Below are positions 27,698 through 35,760 of a stretch of 64,000 nt of DNA, piece after piece (position 1 is the first letter of the stretch; every line of letters starts with the position of its first letter). The DNA is taken from NCBI GenBank assembly GCA_031553535.1, contig JAVBLM010000007.1:1-64000 (forward strand), written 5' to 3'. A program made the translations under genes and the position numbers. The notes under the pieces are model-generated. The model saw only the letters and a program-made list of their open reading frames with translations. It searched no databases and was not told the DNA's origin. The stretch is from JAIROC01 sp031553535 (GTDB lineage: Bacteria; Bacteroidota; Bacteroidia; Bacteroidales; WCHB1-69).

Positions 27698-27789
27698 ATT
27701 CAATGTTTTTATAAGATTAAACATAAAAAAAGACACAAGAAAGAGAAAAAAACAAGTAAACTATTCTATTCCGACTGTTTCAGTTCAGT

Positions 27790-28210
27790 AATTTCTTCTC
27801 AACGTTTATTGACAACCCTTTTTTATAGTATAAATTTCTTCTCAATATTTATTGACAGCCTTTTTCCATAGTGAATTTCTTTATCAGCATTTGTTGACAA
27901 CCTTCTTCCATAGTGAATTTCTTTCTTCGCATTTGCTGAAAACCTTTTTTCATAGTGAATTTTCTTCTTCGCATTTGCTGACAACCTTTTTCCATGATGA
28001 ATTTTCTTTTTCACATTTGCTGACAACCTTTTTCCATAATGAATTTCCTTCTCAACATTTGCTGACAACCTTTTTCCATAATGAATTTCCTTCTCAACAT
28101 TTGCTGACAACCTTTTTCCATAGTGAATTTCCTTATCAGCATTTGCTGACAACCTTTTTCCATAATGAAATTCCTTCTAAACATTTGTTGAGAATTTTTT
28201 TCCATAATTA
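27790..28210. repeat. 42-bp tandem array no. 2 (about 10 units)
   Basis: Ten head-to-tail units with exact 42-bp spacing. The TTTTTCCATA core starts at 27819, 27861, 27903, 27945, 27987, 28029, 28071, 28113, 28155 and 28197. Both strands are open and encode 14-residue repeats (GKRLSANVEKEIHY on the minus strand), but no signal, domain or promoter supports expression. There are no unique spacers, so it is not CRISPR. The sequence is unrelated to the array at 55-350. Confidence 0.9.
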
Positions 28211-28700
28211 AATCACCTGTTTATATATTTCGAATCCCATTTATACTGAAAAATATATTTGTTTAAGACAGATAAGAACTGCTTATTACATAAAAACTCC
28301 TTTCCGCAAAAAGAAAGAAATTTTTATATAATAATTGTAACGTCTTTATAATCAGGCTGCGGTAGCGACCGGCCACTATCTGCAAGTAATCGAATTCTGA
28401 CAGGCTATGTAAAAGTAAAAAATCCCTGTATGGAAAGAAACAAATACCTTCTCCCATCCTTTTCCCAAAAATCCGGAAGATAATTTTACCTGTTTTCCGG
28501 TATTATTTAGGGTTTCATTTAAAATCCTTTCAAAGTATATTCAATCACATGCATGATTCTGCCTGAAAATATATACCGATTTTATAAACGGCGCTATATT
28601 TTTAAAATTTCTATAATAAAATAGTTAATCATAGTTTAAACCTTATACAGAGATGTATAAAACTATAATTTGATAGTAAAAAGGGTTTTGTTATTATAAC
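28211..28700. other. intergenic, nothing recognised
   Basis: A+T-rich DNA between the tandem array and the MITE-like element. Small ORFs exist, but none has coding character or a recognisable product. Confidence 0.5.
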
Positions 28701-28905
28701 AGAAGTTACGCAAGCGGAGAAGTTATAGTAACGCAACGTGCAGAAGGCAACAAGCAGAAAGGATAAAACCGATAAAATAGATAAAGCCGATAAAAGGGTA
28801 AAATTCAACATATAGAAAATATCAAGGAATAACCAAATCAACAAAAGAATAAACTGCTTCGCGAATGATAACTTCCTGTAACTTCATTTAATTTGCGTAA
28901 CTTCT
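28701..28905. mobile_element. MITE-like element, 205 bp
   Basis: Bounded by inverted ends AGAAGTTACGCAAG (28701-28714) and TTTGCGTAACTTCT (28892-28905). Inside are an ACGCAACGTGCAG motif, GATAAA 9-bp repeats and a CTGCTTCGCGAATGATAAC tail shared with the element at 46360-46673. It is non-coding. No target duplication is obvious. Confidence 0.65.
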
Positions 28906-29067
28906 ATTATCATTCCATTTGTTTATGATAGTAACCGCAAAGTTGAATCCTGGTTAATCACAGGTAAATGATGAGAAGCTGTGGCTGATTTATATTTCCT
29001 TCGGATAAAGTGGCATTTTCTTTGAACATTTAAAACAATGATATATTGCCGGAAAAAGGCCGGCTAA
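28906..29067. other. aat downstream region
   Basis: Non-coding; near 29050 there is a short inverted repeat, GCCGG/CCGGC, just after the aat stop codon. No clear terminator. Confidence 0.4.
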
Positions 29068-29766
29068 TTATAACGGAAGCAGTTCGGACCAAGACCCTCT
29101 TACCGTTTCTTTTTTTACACTTTTGCCCAACATTTTAAGGAATGTTTTTCTCTCAACAGGTTTTGCTCCCAATGTCTGTAAATGATTGGTGACCTGTTGG
29201 CAATCGATAAAGTCAAATTCCAACATTTTAAGAGCTTGAACAAGGTAATAAAAAGCGAATTTAGAGGCATCCGTTTCCAAATGAAACATTGATTCGCCTG
29301 AAAACATTTTTCCAATCGACAGGCCATAAAGTCCCCCTGCCAATTTTCCGTCTTTATATGTTTCAAAAGAGTGGGCAAATCCCAATTCATGCAGCTTGCA
29401 ATATGCATCCAGTACATCATCCGTAATCCATGTCCCCTGAACCTGATTCAAACGAGGGGTGCAAGCGCATAATTCCATAACCTGACGAAAATCCGTATCG
29501 ATCTTAATTTCATATTCCTTACGATGGATGCGTTTTAACAGGCTTTTTGAAAAAGTTGCTTCGCCGGGAATACAAATCAACCTGGGATCCAGCGACCACC
29601 ACAAAACAGGGCCTCCTTCATTATACCAGGGAAAAATTCCTAATGAATACGCCGTCAACAGACGTAAGGGAGATAAATCACCTCCGACAGCCAACAAGCC
29701 CTCAGGCTCGGCCAATTCGGGATTGGGAAAGATTATTTCATCTTCAGGGAGGTGGAAAACCGGCAT
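29068..29766 (-). CDS. aat: leucyl/phenylalanyl-tRNA--protein transferase
   Basis: A 232-residue Aat. It transfers Leu or Phe from aminoacyl-tRNA to N-terminal Arg/Lys of proteins, marking them for ClpS-ClpAP (N-degron pathway, cytoplasm). Typical features are FPNPELAEPEGLLAVGGDL (residues 13-31), the GIFPWYNEGGPVLWWSLDPR block and the C-terminal GGLYGLSIGKMFSGESMF acyltransferase core. Length normal. It starts 3 bp after the TlpA-like gene, so the two share a transcript. Confidence 0.97.
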   Translation of the reverse strand: MPVFHLPEDEIIFPNPELAEPEGLLAVGGDLSPLRLLTAYSLGIFPWYNEGGPVLWWSLDPRLICIPGEATFSKSLLKRIHRKEYEIKIDTDFRQVMELCACTPRLNQVQGTWITDDVLDAYCKLHELGFAHSFETYKDGKLAGGLYGLSIGKMFSGESMFHLETDASKFAFYYLVQALKMLEFDFIDCQQVTNHLQTLGAKPVERKTFLKMLGKSVKKETVRGSWSELLPL

Positions 29767-29769
29767 TGT

Positions 29770-30849
29770 TTATCGCAAAAGAACTTCTTTTATTTTTTGT
29801 TCCAATGCTTCCCCGCGCAATCCCTTGGCTATGATATTTCCGTTTTTATCTACAAGAACAGTAAATGGAATACTTCGTACACCATATATAGCCCCTGCAG
29901 CAGATTGCCAACCCTTTAGATCACTGATCTGATTCCATATCAACCCATCCGTCTGAATGGCACGCAACCAGTTCTCCCTGTTCTGATCCAGGGAAACACC
30001 TAAAATATCAAATCCATATTTACCATAAGTCTGATACAATCGAACCATATTCGGATTCTCAACCCGGCAAGGCCTGCACCATGATGCCCAGAAATCTATC
30101 AATACAACCTTCCCTTTTAAAGAAGAAAGAGAAAATAAATTCCCTGCCGTATCCTCCAATGTTATTTCAGGAGCGGGGTAGCCAATAGCCAGCTTTTTAA
30201 CAGATTCTACCTCCTGGTATTTTGCCTTTACAACATTATTTTGCGGATATTTCTTTATCAACGCAGTTAAAACAGAATCATGGACAGGTAAAAAATCATC
30301 TGCCGGAAGATATTCTATCAAGGCAGCAGAAGCATAATTGTCTGCATTTTTTAACAACATAGTCTGAATTGATTGTGATCTCTCGCGTTCAATGGATTGT
30401 TTTTCCAGTTGCTTTTGTTCAGCAGTTTTATCTGCCATTTGATCTATCGCTCTTTGCCTTCTATCATATCCCGTATACATTTCCTGAAATGATTTTAGTA
30501 ATGTGTTTTGTTCGGAATCCGCTACTTTTGTTATGATTCCCGTAGATGCATCAACATCTATTTGTCCGCTCCCATTCGGGCGCAAAACAACTAAAACAGT
30601 TTTTCCATCCGAAAGGCCGATAAAATAAAAACCGATATCCGAAGGCTTATATGCAAATTCGAAAGCTCCTTTTTTCCCCAGTGCAACTTTTTCCAATGGT
30701 GGGGCTTGCCTGTCAAACGGATTATACAATGCAATGCTATCATTTATATTGCCGTTTATTATTGTCCCTTTGATTCCTGTTTGTGCACATCCTGTAAAAC
30801 AAACATACAAAAAGCATACTGTAGTTATAATGATCCTATATTCTTTCAT
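29770..30849 (-). CDS. TlpA-like thiol-disulfide lipoprotein (DUF4369 N-domain)
   Basis: An approximately 359-residue exported protein. It has a lipoprotein-type signal (VCFLYVCFTGC, lipobox cysteine about residue 19), then a beta-rich DUF4369-like domain with GTIINGNINDSIALYNP, a helical linker, and a C-terminal thioredoxin fold with the CxxC site WASWCRPC. Such proteins reduce periplasmic disulfides, for example in cytochrome maturation; the partner is unknown. An in-frame TTG at 30888 is rejected as start because it lies within a -7 box (30886-30893); the ATG at 30849 is preceded by GG at -6. Pairs with aat. Confidence 0.88.
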   Translation of the reverse strand: MKEYRIIITTVCFLYVCFTGCAQTGIKGTIINGNINDSIALYNPFDRQAPPLEKVALGKKGAFEFAYKPSDIGFYFIGLSDGKTVLVVLRPNGSGQIDVDASTGIITKVADSEQNTLLKSFQEMYTGYDRRQRAIDQMADKTAEQKQLEKQSIERERSQSIQTMLLKNADNYASAALIEYLPADDFLPVHDSVLTALIKKYPQNNVVKAKYQEVESVKKLAIGYPAPEITLEDTAGNLFSLSSLKGKVVLIDFWASWCRPCRVENPNMVRLYQTYGKYGFDILGVSLDQNRENWLRAIQTDGLIWNQISDLKGWQSAAGAIYGVRSIPFTVLVDKNGNIIAKGLRGEALEQKIKEVLLR

Positions 30850-30885
30850 TTCCAATACGATTTTTAAATGGTTAGAAGTTAGAAG

Positions 30886-30893
30886 CAAAGGTA
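30886..30893 (-). promoter_or_regulatory. -7 box (TACCTTTG) for tlpA-like/aat
   Basis: TACCTTTG on the minus strand fits TAnnTTTG and lies 36 nt before the ATG at 30849, which decides between the two possible starts. Confidence 0.55.
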
Positions 30894-31012
30894 CAATTAT
30901 TTTGTATAATAGTCTGCAAAAATTGAGAAAAGAATAAGCAACACACCAACAAAAATGTATTTATATTCGTCCAAATAGATATATCGGCATGACATGTCTC
31001 CTTTTTACTAAA

Positions 31013-31253
31013 TTAATTCTTAGAGATCTTTTGCGTAATACTTCCTTTTTCTGTTTTTATTTTCAGAAAATAGATTCCTGCCGGCAGATTAGAGATATCT
31101 ATGGTTATAATGGACGAGTGGACAGATTAACAAGTGAATATTACTACCTAAGACATCGTAAATTTCAATATCCCCATCTCGTAATTTGTAATTGCTTGTT
31201 ATATTCTGTTTATTGAGTCCTGTATTCTCATAATTATTACAAGGATAAACGCC
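31013..31253 (-). pseudogene. relic of a T9SS-sorted protein (C-terminal domain only)
   Basis: On the minus strand the last 32 codons before a TAA (31013-31015) read ITIDISNLPAGIYFLKIKTE followed by KGSITQKISKN, a textbook type A T9SS sorting-domain tail. Upstream, in a different frame, are GVYPCNNYENTG and KLRDGDIEIYDVLG, the matching start of such a domain (normally VYPNP...). The two parts are joined by a frameshift near 31125, and no gene body precedes them. So this is the broken end of a lost secreted-protein gene. Confidence 0.8.
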
Positions 31254-31260
31254 ATTCCTA

Positions 31261-32616
31261 TTATTTATCCTCTACTGACCCGATTAAATCAAAATAATCC
31301 GCATCCGATATGGTAACAGTATAAAAATTCCCAACAATAAGCTTTTGTTTATTCTTTGGGATAATTACGGTATTATCTACCTCCGGTGAATCAAATTCAG
31401 TCCGGCCAATAAAATGATCTTTTTCTTCCGTATCTATCAATACTTTAAATTTATTCCCAACCTTTTGCCTGTTTTTTCCCAACGAAATATCCTGCTGAAG
31501 AAACATCAGCTCTTCCATTCTGTCTTCTTTCTCCTTTTGGCTAACGGTCTCTTTCAATTTATAAGCAGGGGTGTTCTCCTCATGGGAATACGTAAATATG
31601 CCCACCCTATCCAATTGGCTTTCCTCAAGGAAATCCCTTAATTGATGAAACCTTTTCTTTGTCTCTCCCGGAAAGCCTACAATAATAGACGTCCGAATGG
31701 CAATATCAGGAATTTTATTCCGTATTGTATCCAACAACCTGCGTATTTCATCGCCTGTGATTTTCCTTTTCATCCCGGATAAGATATCGTCGTTTATGTG
31801 TTGTATCGGGATGTCCAGGTACTTGCAAATCGAGGAATATTCTTTCATTAAATCTAAAATATCAATCTGAAAAGAATTAGGATATGCATAATGAAGCCGG
31901 ATCCATTCAATATCTTTTACCTTCAATAATTCTTCCAGAAGAGAATATATCTTCCGCTTTTTATACAAGTCGTAACCATAATGGGTAAGGTCTTGTGCTA
32001 CCAATATTAATTCTTTTACCCCTTGCTCGGCCAAAACGATAGCCTCGTCACGAATGACTTCGATAGGCTTTGATATTTGCTTCCCCCGTATCCTGGGAAT
32101 CGCACAAAATGCACACTGGTGGCTGCACCCTTCCGATATTTTTAAATAGGCATAATGAGAGGGAGTACTTATTTTCCGTATCGTCAATGCTTCCGCATAA
32201 AGCTTGGCATTTAAGAATGATAAAATATCCCGTAACGAATTAACCCCAAAGATAGCATCCAATTCAGGGATTTCTTTCCGTAAATCATCCCCATATCTCG
32301 CAGATAAACATCCGAATACAATCAATATTTTTATTTCCCCTTTTACTTTCTGCTCCACACAATCCAAAATAGTCTCAATGGATTGCGCTTTTGCATCTTG
32401 AATAAATCCGCAGGTATTGATCAGCGTAATGGGTAGAGGTTTGGGAGATTCGTGGGTAACGCGAAACGAATTCTGTTCCAGTTGAGATGCCAATTGTTCA
32501 GAATCCACCGTATTCTTCGAACAACCCAGCGTTATAATATTAATATCGTAGTCTACTAAATTTGCTTTATTAGAGCCTGTTCTTACCATCAGAAAGTTTT
32601 CAAAACTAGGAGCCAT
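31261..32616 (-). CDS. rimO: ribosomal protein S12 methylthiotransferase RimO
   Basis: A 451-residue radical-SAM enzyme that methylthiolates an aspartate of ribosomal protein uS12. An N-terminal UPF0004 domain has three cluster cysteines (TLGCSKN, INTCGF, VFGCLSA). The radical-SAM motif EGCSHQCAFCAIPRIRG supplies CxxxCxxC, and a C-terminal TRAM domain ends in SDADYFDLIG, typical of RimO rather than MiaB. Homologues start close to IITLGCSKN, so an internal ATG at 32589 is an alternative start. The neighbouring sequences are a T9SS relic downstream and repeat DNA upstream. Confidence 0.97.
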   Translation of the reverse strand: MAPSFENFLMVRTGSNKANLVDYDINIITLGCSKNTVDSEQLASQLEQNSFRVTHESPKPLPITLINTCGFIQDAKAQSIETILDCVEQKVKGEIKILIVFGCLSARYGDDLRKEIPELDAIFGVNSLRDILSFLNAKLYAEALTIRKISTPSHYAYLKISEGCSHQCAFCAIPRIRGKQISKPIEVIRDEAIVLAEQGVKELILVAQDLTHYGYDLYKKRKIYSLLEELLKVKDIEWIRLHYAYPNSFQIDILDLMKEYSSICKYLDIPIQHINDDILSGMKRKITGDEIRRLLDTIRNKIPDIAIRTSIIVGFPGETKKRFHQLRDFLEESQLDRVGIFTYSHEENTPAYKLKETVSQKEKEDRMEELMFLQQDISLGKNRQKVGNKFKVLIDTEEKDHFIGRTEFDSPEVDNTVIIPKNKQKLIVGNFYTVTISDADYFDLIGSVEDK

Positions 32617-32634
32617 ATTCTATCATAAAATAAT

Positions 32635-32755
32635 GGTTAATGATTAGTGGTAAATGATTAATATTTTACCGGTTTTATCTGTTTTATCCTTTCCGCTTGC
32701 TGCATGTTGCGTTACTTATAACTTCCTGTAACTTCATTTAACTTGCGTAACTTTT
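32635..32755 (-). repeat. MITE-family half element at the MORN-protein gene stop
   Basis: Read on the minus strand it begins AAAAGTTACGCAAG (32742-32755), followed by AAGTTACAGG-type units, ACGCAACATGCAG and GATAAA 9-bp repeats, then a TTACCACTAATCATTAACC tract. It starts 5 bp after the stop codon of the MORN-repeat gene. Confidence 0.7.
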
Positions 32756-32759
32756 ATTA

Positions 32760-34073
32760 CTATCTTTTCCCTGTTGTGAGATCTTCTTTCATATCTTTCA
32801 ATACCTTTTTCTCACCATCCTTATATTGAACCTTATACACGACATCGCCTTTTTCGTTATAGTATGTCCAAATTCCTGTTTTATTGAGCATATTGTATGC
32901 CCCTTCGCTATGCTTTTTACCGGTGGGATAATATTCCACCCACTTCCCGTGGGCAAAGTCGTCATAAAATCCCTGTTTACGTGAAACTCTTCCTACTTTA
33001 TCATAAAACGACCACTCCCCGCATTTCCTGTCAAACTCGTATTTCCCCGATTCCAATGGGTTTCCAAGTTCGGAATATTCCATCCATTTTCCATGTTTTT
33101 GATCATTCTTATAAGTCCCTTGGCTACGAAGTCTCCCACTCATCCAATAGTAGGTATACTGGCCACTTTTTTTATTCTGGTCGTAATCTATTTTATATTT
33201 TAATGTTTCATCGGGATACCATCCATGCCACGTCTTACACATCAGGCCTCCACAAAAATACCCTTCATCCTGTTTCCTTCCCGTAGGATACCATTGAGTC
33301 CAAAGGCCATCCTCCTTATCATTAAGAAAGTTTCCCTGTCTTTGCTTTTTCCCATTCTCATACCAGGCAATCCATGTTCCATTGCGTAATCCTTTTTTAA
33401 AAGGGCCTGCTTTCCATTTCTCTCCTGTTTCATAATAAAACACCCAATCACCGTCCTGCTGCCCACTGATAAAATTTCCACGGCTTCCCAGAGTACCATC
33501 AGGATAATAAAACGACCATAAACTATCTTGCAGCCCGTTATGAAACAGACCCTGCATTTCTACATTGCCGTTATCATACCACCAGGTAGCAAATCCTTCA
33601 ATCTCTCCATTATGGTAAACCCCTTCAAATGATTGTTGCTTATTAGCATGAAATTCTTTGCATTCCCTTTCCAACAAATCATCTTCATAGAAGCACGTTT
33701 TTTCTATTTGTCCGTTTGTCCGATAAAATGTCCATGAACTGTCCTTTTTATACTCTTTAAAAAACCCCTTACTTTCTATCTCTCCATTTGCATACCAACT
33801 GGTAAAAGGACCTGTTTGTGGAAAATAAACAGCTTGTTTTTGTCCATTGTCATGCCATGTTTTCCATTCTCCTATTCTCTTTCCTTGAGAATAATTTCCT
33901 TCTGCAGATATAGCTCCTGACGGATGATAATATATCCAATAACCCTCTTCTTTATCGTCTTTTATTTCTCCTTCACTCTTAAGTTTTCCATTTTTCCAGT
34001 ATTCTTTCGATGGTTGAGCGGATACGGAAGCACAAACTAACAAAACAAAAGCTATAATAATATTCCTTTTCAT
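32760..34073 (-). CDS. MORN-repeat (YwqK-like) exported protein
   Basis: A 437-residue protein with a signal peptide (residues 1-19, ending ASVSAQ) and about 15 tandem repeats of roughly 23 residues, of the form GxWxxYxxxGxxxxxGxYxxGKxxG, for instance GYWIYYHPSGAISAEGNYSQ. These are MORN-variant repeats (YwqK antitoxin-like family), which form extended beta-hairpin surfaces. It is probably periplasmic or outer-membrane associated; the name 'antitoxin' from YwqK should not be taken as function. No toxin gene is adjacent. It lies 36 bp after the wlbA-like gene. Confidence 0.85.
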   Translation of the reverse strand: MKRNIIIAFVLLVCASVSAQPSKEYWKNGKLKSEGEIKDDKEEGYWIYYHPSGAISAEGNYSQGKRIGEWKTWHDNGQKQAVYFPQTGPFTSWYANGEIESKGFFKEYKKDSSWTFYRTNGQIEKTCFYEDDLLERECKEFHANKQQSFEGVYHNGEIEGFATWWYDNGNVEMQGLFHNGLQDSLWSFYYPDGTLGSRGNFISGQQDGDWVFYYETGEKWKAGPFKKGLRNGTWIAWYENGKKQRQGNFLNDKEDGLWTQWYPTGRKQDEGYFCGGLMCKTWHGWYPDETLKYKIDYDQNKKSGQYTYYWMSGRLRSQGTYKNDQKHGKWMEYSELGNPLESGKYEFDRKCGEWSFYDKVGRVSRKQGFYDDFAHGKWVEYYPTGKKHSEGAYNMLNKTGIWTYYNEKGDVVYKVQYKDGEKKVLKDMKEDLTTGKR

Positions 34074-34109
34074 TAATAATTGATCTTTATTTCCAAAATA
34101 AGTTTTATT

Positions 34110-35072
34110 TTAATTGTTTCCACATGCAAAAGGATGCTTATCTGCTAAAATAGCCGAACAACATTCTGCATTGCGAATATAATGTACAATTTCTATACTT
34201 GGTTTTGCACAATCTAATCCGAATCCATCTCCTGCAAGTATATGTTGATAACTGACCGTATGCAAATCGGTAAATCCTCCTGTAAACTCCAATTCTTCGC
34301 GGTCGATCAGGATAGAACGATACGACATCTGTCCCCTTTTTCTAATATCCTCCGGCAGATAATCCGCATCTATACTTAAAAACCAACGAACCCGGGCCCG
34401 TTCAAACTGTAAGAATCCGGAACACCAGGTTGGGGTACGGTGATGGACAACATTCATCTTCAATTCACCGAATATATAATAAAGCATATCAAAAAAATGA
34501 ATGCCGATATTGGTAACCAGTCCTCCCGACTTCTCCTCATCTCCCTTCCATGAATAATGATACCATTTCCCCCGGCTTGTTATATAGGTTAGATCAACAT
34601 CGTATATTTTATCCGACTTGTCCGCTTTTATTTCTTCTTTCAATTTGACAATAGCCGGATGATGGCGAAGCTGTAAAATATTATAAATCTTTTTCCCTGT
34701 TTCTTTTTCCAGCTCTCCCAAAGCATCAACATTCCAAGGGTTTAGTACCAATGGTTTCTCACATATTGCATTCGTATTATTCCGTAATGCCATGCGGATA
34801 TGTGCATCATGGAGATAGTTAGGCGTACAGATGCTGAAAAAATCTATTGGGGATTTTTCGTTATTATGCTGTACTTTATAGACATGCCTTTCAAAGCGTT
34901 CCGGTTCTGTGAAAAAATCCGCATCAGGAAAATAGCTGTCTATAACCCCGACATTATCATATTTATCCAAAGCCACCAATAAATTATTATTTGTTTCTTT
35001 GATTGCCTTTAAATGTCGTGGTGCAACATATCCGGCCAAACCTAACAATGCAAAGTTTTTCATACTTAACAA
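34110..35072 (-). CDS. wlbA: Gfo/Idh/MocA oxidoreductase, WlbA/WbpB-like
   Basis: A 320-residue NAD-dependent dehydrogenase closely resembling WlbA/WbpB, which oxidises C3 of UDP-GlcNAcA on the way to UDP-2,3-diacetamido-uronic acids for surface glycans. Residues from Met4 read MKNFALLGLAGYVAPRHLKA, the diagnostic family start. CEKPLVLNP and LQLRHHPAIV carry the catalytic lysine and histidine regions. The start may be the ATG three codons downstream. Directly preceded by the wlbB-like acetyltransferase (3-bp gap). The dehydrogenase WbpA and aminotransferase WbpE/WlbC are not in the window. Confidence 0.88.
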   Translation of the reverse strand: MLSMKNFALLGLAGYVAPRHLKAIKETNNNLLVALDKYDNVGVIDSYFPDADFFTEPERFERHVYKVQHNNEKSPIDFFSICTPNYLHDAHIRMALRNNTNAICEKPLVLNPWNVDALGELEKETGKKIYNILQLRHHPAIVKLKEEIKADKSDKIYDVDLTYITSRGKWYHYSWKGDEEKSGGLVTNIGIHFFDMLYYIFGELKMNVVHHRTPTWCSGFLQFERARVRWFLSIDADYLPEDIRKRGQMSYRSILIDREELEFTGGFTDLHTVSYQHILAGDGFGLDCAKPSIEIVHYIRNAECCSAILADKHPFACGNN

Positions 35073-35075
35073 GCT

Positions 35076-35645
35076 CTATAATTTAGTTACCTGATTATTC
35101 TTCAATTGGTACTCCTCTTTCGATTCAGGGCAAATTGCTCTTCCCTGATTATTAAAATATAAACGATGCCCGTATTCGCTCATCCATCCAATCTGACGCG
35201 CTGGATTCCCTACCACCAATGCATAATCCGGGATTGACTTTGTCACTACTGTCCCGGCGCCAATAAATGCATATTTACCGATATCATGACCGCAAATTAC
35301 TGTCGCATTTGCACCGATTGTAGCCCCTTTTCCTACATATGTTTTCTCATACTGATTCTTACGGCTTATCGCACTACGGGGATTAACAACATTGGTAAAT
35401 ACCATAGACGGACCTAAAAAAACATCGTCCTCACAAATAACGCCTGTATAAATTGAAACATTGTTTTGTACTTTTACATTATTCCCTAAGATCACTTCGG
35501 GAGAGACAACTACATTTTGTCCCAGATTACAATTTTTTCCGATTATACAATTTGACATGATGTGAGAAAAATGCCAGATCTTTGTGCCGTCTCCAATTGT
35601 ACAGCCTTCATCTACTATTGCCGTCTCATGAACCTGATATGCCAT
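35076..35645 (-). CDS. wlbB: left-handed beta-helix N-acetyltransferase, WlbB/WbpD-like
   Basis: An approximately 189-residue hexapeptide-repeat acetyltransferase. The opening YQVHETAIVDEGCTIGDGTK and the motifs KIWHFSHIM, VFLGPSMVFTN and GAGTVV match WbpD/WlbB, which acetylates the 3-amino group of UDP-GlcNAc3NA. The start is the ATG at 35645. An upstream in-frame ATG (35669) would lie before the -7 box TATATTTG (35656-35663) and so outside the transcript. The leader is therefore very short. First of the wlbB-wlbA pair. Confidence 0.9.
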   Translation of the reverse strand: MAYQVHETAIVDEGCTIGDGTKIWHFSHIMSNCIIGKNCNLGQNVVVSPEVILGNNVKVQNNVSIYTGVICEDDVFLGPSMVFTNVVNPRSAISRKNQYEKTYVGKGATIGANATVICGHDIGKYAFIGAGTVVTKSIPDYALVVGNPARQIGWMSEYGHRLYFNNQGRAICPESKEEYQLKNNQVTKL

Positions 35646-35655
35646 ATTCTTTTTG

Positions 35656-35663
35656 CAAATATA
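35656..35663 (-). promoter_or_regulatory. -7 box (TATATTTG) for wlbB-like gene
   Basis: TATATTTG on the minus strand fits TAnnTTTG. It lies 10 nt before the ATG at 35645, implying a leader of only a few bases. Confidence 0.55.
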
Positions 35664-35760
35664 CAACAAATTCTATTGTAGATAAACGGTTTTTGTCGAT
35701 TTACTGAAGGAAAGAATCATATTTTTGTTTGAAGATCATGCTTATTTAACTATAGAGAAT

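Noticed and set aside
27852..28211. 119-residue protein rich in FFHSEF/LLTT repeats
   Set aside because: It is simply the 42-bp array read in frame; both strands are open, with no promoter, signal or family.
30850..30888. Upstream TTG start for the TlpA-like gene
   Set aside because: It lies within the -7 box; the ATG at 30849 begins a proper lipoprotein signal.
32760..34073. Functional antitoxin, as YwqK-type names imply
   Set aside because: The protein is an exported MORN-repeat protein with no toxin gene beside it.
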